From Hansfordia pulvinata (taxonomy: Eukaryota; Ascomycota; Sordariomycetes; Xylariales), in the NCBI GenBank assembly GCA_006538405.1, contig BJKQ01000005.1, positions 1,178,001 to 1,242,000 of the forward strand: 64,000 nucleotides of DNA, written 5' to 3'. Positions 22,814-35,006 of this stretch are shown here, one piece after another (the stretch's first letter is position 1; every line of letters starts with the position of its first letter). Both the position numbers and the translations under genes were made by a program. The notes under the pieces are model-generated. The model did not search any database and had not been told where the DNA came from. It was given only the letters and a program-made list of their open reading frames with translations.

Positions 22814-25800
22814 ATGCCGAGCCTCTTCTCAAAAATCCGGGGCAAGGACGCCCCCGCCAAGCTCAAGTCCAAGAAACACGCCGACCTTGAAGCCACAACG
22901 CATCAGCTGCCCTCCAAGCCCCGCTGGGATGACGCCTACACCCGCACCTCCGTCGAGCCCGAGGAGGTCCAAGAGCTCGTCACCCGCTGCACCGAGGAGC
23001 TCAAGACCAGAGGTATGCAGCCGGCGAAGGCCCCCCTCCCCTTCTCGTGCCCAAATGCGCAAGACTAATACCTAGTCCCACAGCCCTCGACCTCCCTTTC
23101 CTTCTGCTTCCCTTCCGGCCGACGTCCGACCCCAGCGCCGTGCGCACCTTTATCCGCCATTTCTTCGATGAAGAACACAAAATGCTGGGCGAGGCCCTCG
23201 CTCAGGAACTCCGCATGACTGAGCCCATGGTGCGCCACACCGCTCTATTAACAGTGCCACAAACACCCAGCTCACATTTTCGCAGGTTATCTCCGGAGTA
23301 TTAAAATGGTGTTGGAGCAGAATCAACGGCGGTATCGTTGGATGGGATGCCTACGAGCTCTTCAAAGCGGGCGAATCAGGTATGTCTTGCTCGCGCCATG
23401 CGCTGCATTGCATTCTTCTGTATGGCTTCTGACCTATTCGCAGATTCTAGCATGGCCCGCGATTCGTTCTCGACATTCATTCCCCTCAGCGTCGACAGCA
23501 AATTCCGATCCAAGATCATCTTTGACTACTTCGACCTGCTGTCTGCCATAGCAGCACACGGAAAAATGAACGGTTTTGGCGGCCGCAAACTCTCGCGCAT
23601 GGCATCTTGGTGGGCTTTTGAGCAAAGAGATACAGGCAATGGTTTTGACGGCGGCTACAAGGCCTGGGTCAAGTATGCAATCCGCCCAGTCCGAGAAGTC
23701 GGCTCTTGCTAACATTCACAGGGCCGCCAACGCTACAAGCCATCTGTTCTTTGCCTACTTGCGCTCGCTGGCTCCCAGCGCTGCGAAAGGCGGCATTTCT
23801 ATGCTTCCGAGGTCTCTTCAGAAACTGCTCCAGGAGACGAATTACCCCCCGTCGTTCCCGGCTCATATGCAGTCCTCCACCAACCGAGTAGTCATGATTG
23901 TCGACACTGTCTCACCGACACCCTTCGCCCTCCTGCGCCGCGCAAACCATTTCCAATACCGCGACGACGATCAGGCTCTTCGAGACTTTTCAGAATACGA
24001 GGATCCCGTGATGGCTCTGACTGAGGAATGCCGGAGAGTTCTTAAGGCCATCTCTCTTGCGAACCAATCCCAAGTCTCCAGCTCGAAGCACTCGACCAGC
24101 CTTAAGGATGCTTCTTGGTCCAGATTTGAAGACATTGGGTTCTCGGAGACTTTCGAGGAGGAGGATGAAGACAGCACGAAGCAGATGCAAGACACGCGGC
24201 CACAGGGATTGCGCACGTCGCCCGCGGCCGGCGCTGGTGGGAATCTTGGTCGGCCTACGACACCCTCGTGGGCTGACTTCCTCTCCTCGGGCTTTGTGGA
24301 TGATGCCGCCAATCAGCCTTCCAACCTTCTCCTGCCTCCGGACAAGATTCTCCCACCCATTGAAACCGGTATCCGACAGAAAAGCTCGCAGTCACATCGA
24401 GCCCGGCTGGAGAGTGACCGCCTGGAGCCTGGTGAGCTCGCCAGCATTACTCGGTTCGACTTTGATGACGCTTTCTGGTGGGTATGGATGAGCAGTCTGG
24501 CCCCTGAGGAGACTTCCGCCCGCAAGTCTGCCTTTGGAAGATGCGCCGTTGTGGAGACCGCCATCTCTTCAGGTCGATGGTTGGTAATGGAAGAGATGGT
24601 CAAGGGCTCTGCGCCGCAGCCCGACTCGGGCGCATACATCGCCGAAAAGAAGGGTTTCTTCAGCTGGACCAAGCGCAACAAGACCATCTCTCGCAGCAAA
24701 TCTACCGGAAAGAGGGTCTTCAACCGGGACGATAGCAGCGTCAAGTCGGCCAACGACGGACCTGGGGTCAGCAAAACCAGCATTGGGCCCGATCAGCAGG
24801 CCAAGATTGCAGCCGCTGCGCAGCAGCTGCATGCCAAGGAGCTCCAGGAGAAGCAAAATGCCAACAGCGTCAATGGGAGGCGTGGGCGCAGCGATGCGGA
24901 TGTGATGAAGGAGAAGACTAACAGCATTTTCACACTCCAGTCCGCCGTTGTGAACGAAGCATCGCCTGCTATGAAGTGGGCGACAAAGTACGACAAGGAG
25001 TCGGTGCGACAAGCTTACTTGAGTGACACAAATGCTGGCCGCGGACAGGAGGTTCCGTCGCTCGCCGACACGGCTAATGGCCACCAGATGGCCCCTGTTT
25101 CGGAGGCACCTACTTCTGCCGGGCCGGCTTCCGAGCGCAAGCCCTCAGTTGCCAGCCCAACCGAGAACCCTCTTTCTTCCGAGAAGGACCTCGAGCCCTC
25201 CGTTGAAGTTCACCCCGCGGAACGTTCGAATGCGGGCCGTGAGACCCCTCTTCCACCTCTGCCCCAGGAAGAGCAGGAAGATCTTGAGGCAGGCCGCCAG
25301 AACATGCTATCCCCAGAGCCCAATTTGAGCCCCGAGAGCAAGAAACACAAGAAGCTCCACAAGGAGGAGAAGAAGGGTGGGCTGAGGAAGCTGTTCAGTC
25401 GGGCCAAGAGCCGGCAGTCCAAGCTTCCGGAAAACGCTGCTTCTGACGTCAATGGCATGTTGGCCAAGGACAAGGCCGCGTCGCAAGCTGATGTCCCCTC
25501 TGCTGCTGCTCCCGAGCCTGAGGCTCAGCGCCCCGAGCCTGTTCACGCCGAATCCAACGTGCAATCCGAAGCAGCTTTCGAGACTCCGATGGAGCACCCG
25601 GAAGACCTCACACCCACCGGGCCTTCTGCTGTCAACGTCACGGATCAACAGGCACCGACCGGCGAGCCGACCTACGAACCCGGCACGGAAGAGGACCATC
25701 TTTCGCGTGTCGATACAGCGGATGCGGACGAGGCCCACCGTGAATTCTCCAAGTTCGATCAAGGCCCTTTGGCGGACCAACCTGCCTTTGTGCCTGATGA

Positions 25801-26200
25801 GTCCGATGATGATGCTGACGATGCGACTCCGCCGCCCATCGCTCGCCATGCCGACAACAACCCTGCCGGAGAAGAAGCTGTATCCCCAGAAGAGGCCCCC
25901 TCTCCGAACGTCCCGAGCCACGACCGCTGGGCCACTATTCGAAAGAACGCCGCCGAACGCGCTCAGCGTCAAAGCGAGGAGCAGAGCCACGGTGGTCAAA
26001 GCAAGACCACGGACGGAGATGATGAGACTAGCGGCGAAGAGAGTAAGTGAGCCCACAGAAACTCCTGACATCTATTCTAACTTGCTCCAGCTATTGAGTC
26101 GCGCGTTGCCCGCATTAAGGCTCGTGTTGCTGAATTGACCGGCAACATGGAGACCTCCAACGGGCCCATCAATGCTGCTGCCCGCCGCCAGGCCTCGTAG
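22814..26200 (+). CDS. MSB1/Mug8-type morphogenesis protein
   Basis: Six exons (22814-23012, 23084-23229, 23286-23379, 23444-23672, 23722-26042, 26091-26200) join in phase with GT-AG introns of 48-71 nt to give 1032 residues. The N-terminal half holds the Msb1/Mug8 domain, a RhoGAP-like fold linked in yeasts to polarity and Rho/Cdc42 signalling. It shows PRWDDAYTRTSVEPEEVQEL, LDLPFLLLPFRP, GVLKWCWSRINGGIVGWDAY, and a WWAFEQRDTGNGFDGGYKAW segment. The position of the catalytic arginine of true RhoGAPs was not identified. The C-terminal half is disordered, rich in Glu, Pro and Ser, with a Lys-rich patch (KKHKKLHKEEKKGGLRKLF) that could bind acidic membrane lipids, and a short helical tail encoded by the last exon (SRVARIKARVAELTG). 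The frame runs to a stop at 26050 if the last intron is unspliced, giving an alternative tail. Confidence 0.92.
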
Positions 26201-27222
26201 TTGCGAAAAGTCATTATCCTGTCCGGAGGGGTCATTCATCCTGTTGCCAATACCCTTGCGTTTAGCCGACAGAGTCAGAGCACTTAATTCCGCGCCGATT
26301 TCATCTGTTTTTGTCCCTTTTTTGTACCGTGTTCTTCTCATTTCCAATGATACCACTAGAACTCAAGCCCGCGATGATCTGTTCAATCCTGGGGGTAATA
26401 TCTGTTCGTTCTCATCTTTTCTTCATGCATCGACTGAACTTGCTTTGTGGTAGCTCCGATTGAGGAGTCTCGTATGCCTGACACTGTTTATCGTACGCGT
26501 CGTTTCTCCGCGGGGAGCCGTGTCTGGATGATCTTGAGATTGGGTAGAAGTACCCTGTCATAGCCTGTGATTATGCCAGCAGACTCGTATGGGGTCGTTG
26601 ACTTTGGTCATATTCGACACTATTATCTAAACGTGGCCCTTTCAGTTGTAGTAACGTTGCTGGCAGTGCGCGGAGGATCGAGAAGGAGGCCTCACGCCGT
26701 CGTGGCCATTGTACATCGAATGCCTGGAGAAGATGGAACCCATGAGGAGCCGCTTGCACGTTGTCCGTGTGTGTGTTCTGGCCGTTTTCTGAGGAGCCGA
26801 CCTATTGAATTCTCATGTCAGACTTTCCGCAAGGATGACACCGAGTGTTGTCGGCCGAATCATGACTTCTCCGCCCAAGCTCGGGGGGGCACTTAGTCCT
26901 TGTCTCGTCTGCTATCAGCCCAACGGCAGAACGACACAGCACATATACGAGCCGAATATAGCCGCAGGGGACCAGCATCGATTTGAAGACAAATTGTCTG
27001 AATGCAAAAGCCCCGTCATATTGAACCAGCCGGCAGGGGTCCAACGTCGGATGCAAGGTCTTGAAGGTATGTCCGCAAAGCCTTTTCAACAGGTTCGTCG
27101 ATCCCTATCACACAGTCTAGTCAACTACATGACGACTCCCTACATGATCAATATACTCTTATCATACTATTGGTCTCTCATACACTTTGACCGAAACGCC
27201 GAGTAACAGTCAGCCGCCTTGG
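26201..27222. other. Spacer between convergent genes
   Basis: About 1 kb between the 3' ends of the MSB1-type gene and the NLR-like gene. No gene-like signal was seen. Confidence 0.5.
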
Positions 27223-30200
27223 CTACTTTTTTTCAAACATCGCAGAAATGCGCTTCCGTGTCCACCAATGGGTCCACAGGGGAAACAATTTGAGGGCGTC
27301 GCAGTTGCTGAGGTGCATGCCCTCGTGAGCTAGCCCCTGGACAAAGCGGTACCACTGGCGCGCCGAGGTCGTGTGAAGTCGCCCGCCCCAGCGGGCAAGG
27401 AGCATGATTTGCCGGTACGCCTCGGCGGGCGGCGCCCTGTCCACTTCACCTCCGTTGAATATCCGCACCCACATGTCCATTGGAGTGTGGCCTTTCTCAT
27501 TGTACTTGTTGGCATCCGCACCACGGTCCAGTAGCGTCTGCGTCACTGCCAGCGGGGACCAGTGAAGTGGGGAGCCCAAGTGCCCGTCAATGTTGGCGTT
27601 GAGGTCGTGTCTGGCAACTCGCAGGTCTTCTACCATGATCTGGGTAAGAACAACAAAGGCAGCGAGCGTTTTAAAAGAGATGGCGATACTGCTGCCACCG
27701 TCGTCTTCAAAAGACCAAGGCGCGGCACGGTTGCAGATCCTGAGGCACAAGCCGAGCATAGAGGGTAGGACATGCTGCGTGCGCTCGGGAAAGCGCCAGG
27801 CTGGCTTTGTAATGTAGTGCATGATGTGCCTGATATCGGTTTTCTCGTAAAAATTCCGGTGCGGGCCCGCTATGTCGCCGCCTAACAAGATGCATGAGAT
27901 TTCCACGGCAAAGTCGCGACGTAGCTCATCGGGTATCTTATTGAACATGGTCGAGTTGGCCTCGAAAGCGTCCTTGATGTATAGCAGCAGCTTAGAGCTG
28001 CAGGCCATCTCCAGTGGCGAATATCTGGCTCCCATCGCCCTTCGGCGGGCGCAGTCATTGCCATGTGTAGAGAAAAACCCCAGTGGGGTGCCTGATAACA
28101 GACCGTATTGACTGTGCCCAGTGGTGGCTTCGGCCCGTTGCGCGTAGAACGCTACAAGGTCGTCGAGCAGGCCCTGGGCGAAGTAGTATTTGGCGATGAA
28201 CGAGTACCCATTGTCCATTGTCACCTTGGCATGGTGGCCGAGGACTAATCGACGGAATCCTGGCTCCTCTATGAATTCTTTCATCGTCTGGTGTAGCAAT
28301 TGAACGGTTTGGTCTCCAGAGCTCGCTACGCTCGTCTCGACCAGCCCTCCCGTCCGCGCTTGAAGCTTCCACATCAAAGACTTCTCCTCTTGGTTATAGA
28401 CCCCTTGAATTCGGCGATGAGCTTCAACGAGATCTACGGCAAAAGAGCAGTCCAGTATAGCCATCAGGTCTACCAATGTGAGGTGACCCTCGGAGCGTGC
28501 AACGCTATCAATGAGGACGAAAGTGTCCCAACGCGACGCATCTGGGATTCGGGAGATGATGGTTGTGTAATACTCATCAAGTTGATCGGGAAGATCGTCC
28601 AGAACCTTTCGTAGGCATGCGCGTGACTCTTCAGAGTCTTGATGATTCTGTCTGCCGGCCGCCGCTGTCAGATCACGGAGGACAAGCTTGACCCAGAGGA
28701 AGACGCCTTTGGCCCTCTGCACAATGTGGGGAACAAGGTTCGCCAGGAAGTCTGCGGACTTCGTCTCGCGGCTGACAACTTCCATGCAATAGCTCCGGAT
28801 GTCGTTGGTCGTATGTTCGTGGATCTTGAAACCCGGACAAGAACTGAAGTTGCTGACGAAGGCGTTCCAAGGCCTGCTCGAGAAGCATATGCGAATGCGC
28901 GTCATAGATGTTTTGGGTGAGGAAATACTTCTCAAGAGAGCCGCAATTGACTCGGGAGGACCATCATACTCGTCCAGGGCATCCAAGAAGAGACACACGT
29001 CGAGATTGAGTATCTCTTGGTTCAACACGTTTTCCAAGAGGCCCTCCAAGTCGCCCCTTTCCCATGCCACGGGGTTCTCGATCTCATTTCGAATTTGCTT
29101 TCTTGTAACCTCATTGCGGGCAACGCGATCGATGAGTTCTTGCAAATATTGTCGCCGTTGCGCAGAAGGTGCAGGCTCCAACGCCCACACGATCTTTTCA
29201 AGACCTGCGCCCAAGTTGATTCTGTCTCTCCAGAGAAGCACAAGTTCTTTCAACTTTTTCGTACCAATGCCCTTTCGCCCGAGATCCTGCTTCAAGATGT
29301 CGCATAATTGTTCGATGTTGTCAACAGCCTCATTATCATTTCTTGTGAAGAGACCCATGTTGTTGAGCAGTCTGCTTTCAATCTTGGATGCATGTGATCT
29401 CTTCATACTTGTGAAGCAATCCTCAAACACATCGCGAAGCTCCACACGAGCGTCCCGGCAGCGCATCAAATATTGCACTTCCTTTTCCTCTGGTAGCTGG
29501 CGACAGTGCTGAAACAGGCTCCTCAAATCAGAACGAAGGTTGCTAAGGTTCTCATTCTCGAGGCGCCTTTTGTATTTCCTGTCTAGAAATGAGGCCAGTG
29601 TTGGCAGAAGTTCTGGCTTGTGGCTCAGCATCTGACTGAGCAGACCCCGAAGCAGGCCTTCCAGTGATTTCTGAAGCGCGCTTCCCCGATGATGGAAGAA
29701 GAAGTTGGCGATGATCTGATGTGTCTGGGACATCCATTTGTGCAAGACTTCTTTGGTGCGTGGTTCGTTGCAGACAAACTTCATCAACGTGGATTTCCCG
29801 GACCCAGGCTTGCCACTAATCCAGAAGATACCCTCGCCAGTCTGCAGCCATGGAATGAGACCAATCGAATCGTCTTCAAACACCCATTCAAGTGTTCTTT
29901 CTGAATGTGACTCGATTTGATCCATGCGGCTGTTAGGTGCCACGACTCGCAGTGATCGGCTCGCCACTAGCTGCATCAGTAAAGTTCAAGGAGTGGGGAT
30001 TGAGGCCGTTCTTACTGGTAAGATCCCAGTTGTGTATGTCTTCTTGTCCGAAATCCAGCTCATCCTCCCGTCCTTGTTGATGGTCGCCTTTCATGATATT
30101 GGCTGCCAGACTTTGTGCGATAGTGCCTTTGAGATTCCCCGATGAATATTGAGCGGATTTCCCGTCATGTGCACCGCCTCTTGCCGAAATACGCGCATTC

Positions 30201-31499
30201 GGCCCTTGTCGCTCCGGCTCTCGGGGGTCCCAGTCACGTATTTGGCGGAGTGACGAGATGATGATATCCAGTGAGTGTTCACCGCGCTTGAGTTTGGCTA
30301 TCGCTGAATGGTCTTCGTCGACGGGGATAGTTTGAGAGCGATTGCGATGTACATTGCCACTCGTAGCAGACATCGGGTCCACCAGAACCGTGTGTTGGCT
30401 CTTGGAATAGATTCCAGTCCAAGTGGATCGCTGTACATGTTAGAGGTTGGTGACGGGCCGTGGAAAAGGGGGTGATAGAGGAGCTGCAAGCGTCTAATAG
30501 TCACCACTTGCAGGAATCCAGGTTGTCGCTTACAGGAACTGTAGGTGTTGTTTTGGTCTCGTAGACCCAAAATATCAAAACGTTCCTCAACGTAGCTATA
30601 CCCGTGAAGCTGTCATCGAGTATGCGAAGGTAGGGCGACTCGTCCGATAGGTCGTGAATGAGACCACTGTTGGGCTGCTCTTGTGTTATAGTCGCGACAT
30701 TACCAAGCGGCATACCACTACTGGGAACCCCGAAGAGAATCATGCCCCGAATCCGGCCGAGCATGAAAGTTTTGCGAACACCATTTGTTGCGAGCTCGAC
30801 GAGAGCTTGCTTGAGAACGACACCGCCGAGGCTGTGGGCAATGAATATGAGTGGCTTCGCAGCGTGGGCCATCCAGCCGCGTGCTTCCAGGGTCTTGATG
30901 AAAGTTTCGGCAAGGTCCTCGATCATTTGGAAGGACGTGCTATTGACAATCTGTGTATCGTAGCCATAGATGAAAAAGCGAGTGCCCTCAACGTTGCCTG
31001 GGAGGCTATCCCTGATCCACATATAGTCCTTGTCGCTTTTATGCGGCTGCCAGGAGCCGAAAGGGTGGCTGGAAAGGCCAGAAATGGCAATGCAACTGGG
31101 AGAAAGTCAGCACAGGGGAGACAGACGCGAAGGGCTGGGCCACCGCACTCACTCATGGCTATGCTCGCTTTCTTTGACATCATTCAGGCTAGTGATGCCT
31201 CGGAAATGTAGGTCGAGGAGCAACGGTTCTGATGCCCCCTGGCTAATGGGTATACTCCATTCTGATCGCTGGCTCTGGCTCGCGATCAAGGTGGGTATCT
31301 TCGCAAACATGAGTGTCGCCACCTTGAGCGGCCTGCGATCCCAAAGATTGGCATCGTGCGCCAGCGAGAAGATTTTGATATCCTGTGGCTCAATGCCTTC
31401 GAGATGCTGTGCGAAGAAGATGGCGACGGAAGCGGCGTCCCGAAGGTCGGGTGACAAGCCACGCAGACGGTACACCCTGGGTGCGGGCGACGATGTCAT
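27223..31499 (-). CDS. NLR-like protein: esterase domain, NACHT, ankyrin-like C-terminus
   Basis: Four inferred exons (31499-31153, 31095-30534, 30430-30016, 29966-27223) join in phase into 1355 residues; the third intron is only 49 nt. The N-terminal domain is an alpha/beta-hydrolase of the type common in fungal NLRs: DCIAISGLSSHPFGSW, MWIRDSLPG, RFFIYGYDT, and nucleophile elbow IFIAHSLGG with Ser at about 204. After a linker comes a NACHT NTPase with Walker A GKPGSGKS (about 493-500), ANFFFHHRGS, and Walker B CLFLDALDEYDG (about 765). The C terminus has an ankyrin-like unit (LLDRGADANKYNEKGHTPMD) near 1250. Family knowledge: fungal NLRs act in nonself recognition and regulated cell death, with esterase domains as effectors. 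The distance from Walker A to B, about 270 residues, is longer than usual. There is no visible frameshift. Acceptor choice for exon 4 is forced by phase. Confidence 0.88.
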
Positions 31500-32810
31500 T
31501 GTATGGGTGCATGTGAGCCCGACACGTAGGAAACGGCTTCGTTGGGAGAGCGGATGATGGCTACACGAGACTGGCAGTGTGCGGAGAAGGACGAACGCCG
31601 CATGGAAGATGGCATGTCGAGATCATTGCCGGTAAACCAAGGAAACGCAACGCGGGGCTGCATGAGCCGTGGTGCTGCGCCTCCATGGTGCCTATCAGAC
31701 CGTCGAGGCTCCGACGTACGAGCGGCTCGATAGCGGAAGATGAGTGGCTGGAGAGATGGAAGACTTGCGTGGAGATGTGATGGGCGCGATGGGTGCATGT
31801 GACCATTGATGCGGCTGGAAGGATCGACGGGAGCCTCCGGACCACTCACTTGTTCAGCTGGAGATGGATGTTCGTGATACATGTAGCTGAAGGTTAGGTA
31901 CATATTTAAAGGGCCTCATGCCCGTCCCCACTTAGTCGGCCTCATGTTGCGAGGCACTCACCCTGGGTATACTTGCAACATGTACGGACTGATTTGAGAT
32001 GCATTCGGGGAGGAAGGAACGCCTGACGCCATCTCGCTGATTGATTCATGGATGCTGGAAGTCAGCCCCCTGCTGAGGTAGAGGCACTGCAGGTCCACGC
32101 CGAAACAGCTATTAGGGACACACTGGACCCGCCCCAAGGCTTGACCCCACTAAAACTCACATTGGCTGGCTTCCGAGCAGCAAGAAGCATTCTATGAATG
32201 TTGCTTGGTGAGAGCCAATAAGCACACATTTTGGCTTCGCTCCTCACAATGAGTAGAACGTCTCCTGCTTTAGCTGAGACCGAGGATAGAGAATGCTTCC
32301 TCACCATGGCTCTCCCGCGAGTGCTTACGTCAAGTCTGCACTGGTGCACCAACGCTGGTAAAAAGGTTGCGCCGTTCTCCGGGTCCGTACGTGTGCCGTC
32401 AGGGGCTGTTAGGGCACTGGTAGAGGGACCACAAAGCCCTGGATGCAGCCTGTAGATGGGTGGCCGTATACCGTCAGTTACGGAAAGCGGACGTTTTGGC
32501 GGGGTTGGGACGCGACTAATAACCCGCGGCTGCACTCCATAGCAAGGAGCTCCTGTGCTCCTGGTAGTCGTACCCCCTGACTAGCCGTAACCAACTGGGG
32601 TTCGTGCGTGCCTGACGCCAGCCTTCCGTCCAATGATGAATCGGATATTCCATCTCGTCGTCGCACACTGCCAAGTCGTATCTCGCCATCGCATCTCGCC
32701 TGCCTCAACCCGCCCGATCTCCCCTCCGACCCCATCCACATGTCTCGATAGCTAGCTCGTCCCAGGCATACGCCCTCTCCCGGCCCGAGAGACGCACGCA
32801 GTCGCCCATC
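31500..32810. other. Divergent promoter region, NLR-like and GUP1-type genes
   Basis: 1.3 kb between two 5' ends. C-rich leader sequence occupies about 32680-32810 before the GUP1-type ATG. No gene is supported; overlapping open frames near 31540-31900 lie on both strands. Confidence 0.5.
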
Positions 32811-35006
32811 ATGGGGCTCCTCTCCTTCCTGCGAAAGACGTACACGCTCGACACGCTCGACACGCGCTTCACTACGCCCTCGGCCACTCCCTACAAGACC
32901 GTCATCGACGCCCGTGCCGACGTCCACGCCGACTCCAACTTCAAGGGCAAGGCCAATGGCTCCATCGTCAACCAGGCCGTCGTCGCCCGCGCCCAGCCCT
33001 CCCGCTGGACCTCCCCCGAATATGTCCTGTGGAACGGCGGCGTCACCCTCGGCGTCATGTACATGCTCTGGGCCGCCTACACCGTCTCGAGGCGTGAGCA
33101 TGCACCCCGATCAGGCGACGAAAGGGGCATTCGATACTGACTGAGTGTGTACAGCTGGGGCGCCAGGATGGCACAAATACGCCCACCTGCTCGAGGACGG
33201 TTGGGTTCCTGGTCGCAAGATTGTGAGCCCCCTGATGGAGTGGCGCGAATCCCCTCCTCGGCTCTCCCCCTTTCTTCGCACATGACTGACCTCTTCCCAA
33301 GGACACTTCCGACTCGCAATACCACACCTTCCGCTCTAATTTACCGGCCATGGCAGCTTTGCTAGTCTTTCACCCGCTGCTTCGACGTCTCTACAACTCC
33401 ATCCTCTATCCTGTGAGCGGGGCCCCCTCCCGCTCCGGCTCGCGAGCCTCGACTCCCATTTCGACGCCTGTCTCGCCCTTGGATGACCCCGATGCCAGAC
33501 TCAACCAGCGCGCCTCTTTCGATTTCGGATTTGCCATCATCTTCCTGCTGATTCTTCACGGCTTCTCCGCGTTCAAGATCCTCTTCATCCTTTACCTGAA
33601 CTACCAGGTCGCGACTGCGCTGCCCCGGAAATACGTCCCCGTTGCCACCTGGGCCTTCAACATTGGCACCCTGTTCGCCAACGAGTTCTCCACCGGCTAC
33701 AAGTTTGAGAAAATGGCCGTCTTCCTGACTGGCGCTCCACAGCACTCGGTCTCTGCCAGTGAGCCTGCGTTGCTGGCATTCGCCAAGTGGCTCGACAGCT
33801 ATGGCGGCATCATGAGCCGCTGGGAAATCCTCTTCAACATTACAGTTCTGCGCCTCATCAGCTTCAACCTCGACTACTACTGGAGCCAGGATAGAGCCAG
33901 CTACGGCGCTCTCGAGGTGCGATATTTGTCCCCCCCATCCCCCCTTGCGCATCGGTCTAATGTCCGTAAGAAGAAGCAACTTGACCCGACCGCGTTCAGT
34001 GAACGCGATCGCGTCACGACTCCGGTGCCGGCCAAGGACTACTCGTTCCGCAATTACATTGCTTACATTGTCTACGCTCCTCTGTACCTGACGGGGCCCA
34101 TCATCACCTTCAATGACTTCATCTCCCAGCTCCGCTACAGATCCGCCACCATCGAGACCCACCGTACGATCCGCTACGCCGTGCGTCTAGCTGTCACCTT
34201 GCTGGTCATGGAGCTGTGCCTGCATTTCAACTATATCCAGGCCATCGCCAAGTCACGTCCGAACTGGGGCGAATACACCCCCGGGACGATCTGCCTTCTC
34301 AGCCTGCTCAATCTTCACTTCATTTGGATGAAGCTGCTGCTCCCTTGGCGGCTCTTCCGTCTCTGGGGGCTCGTCGATGGCGTGGATGCCCCGGAAAACA
34401 TGATTCGGTGTGTCACCGATAACTACAGCACCTTGTCCTTTTGGCGCAGCTGGCATCGCAGCTTTTACCGCTGGTCTCTGCGCTACATTTACATCCCGTT
34501 GGGTGGCTCGAGTTTCCGCAACGGACGAGATGCTGCGCGGTCGATCCTCACGTACATGCTGGTATTCACCTTTGTGGCGCTGTGGCATGACATTGAGCTG
34601 AACCTGCTTGTCTGGGGCTGGTTGATTGTGTTTTTCATGATGCCCGAGATGATGGCGGGATACCTCTTCCCTTCGCACCGGTTCGAGAACCGACCTTTTG
34701 CTTTCCGCATGATTGCCGGCGCTGGCGCTGTTGGAAACATCTTTATGATGATCACGGCCAACACGATTGGCTTTGCGGTTGGCGTTGAGGGGATGAAGAA
34801 CATTGTGGCCGGAATATTCAAGGAATGGACGGGTAAGTGCTCTCGTTGCCGGATCGGAAAGCCTAACGCGTCGGATGAGAAGGCTAACAATTTGAACAGG
34901 TATCTTCTCGCTTGTCGTTCCTTGTATGTTCTTATTCTGCCTCGTACAGGTCATGTTTGAAGTGCGACAGGGCGAGATGCGCAAGGGCATAGATTTGAAA
35001 TGCTGA
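32811..35006 (+). CDS. gup1: GUP1-type MBOAT acyltransferase
   Basis: Four exons (32811-33093, 33155-33222, 33302-34832, 34900-35006) join in phase into 662 residues. This is a multi-pass ER membrane protein of the MBOAT superfamily. In yeast Gup1 remodels GPI anchors by adding a very-long-chain fatty acid and affects glycerol uptake, membrane and wall properties. Evidence: GWHKYAHLLEDGWVPGRKI, conserved FWRSWHRSFYRWSLRYIYIP followed by LGGS, and ALWHDIELNLLVWGWLI, in which His of about residue 546 is the invariant MBOAT histidine. The last exon supplies the family-typical C terminus ending GIDLKC. Without that last splice the frame would run on to a stop at 34960 with an unrelated tail. About ten hydrophobic segments are present and the length is close to family norms. 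Confidence 0.95.

Noticed and set aside
33362..34162. Open frame antisense to the GUP1-type gene
   Set aside because: The sense strand has conserved MBOAT text and consistent introns.
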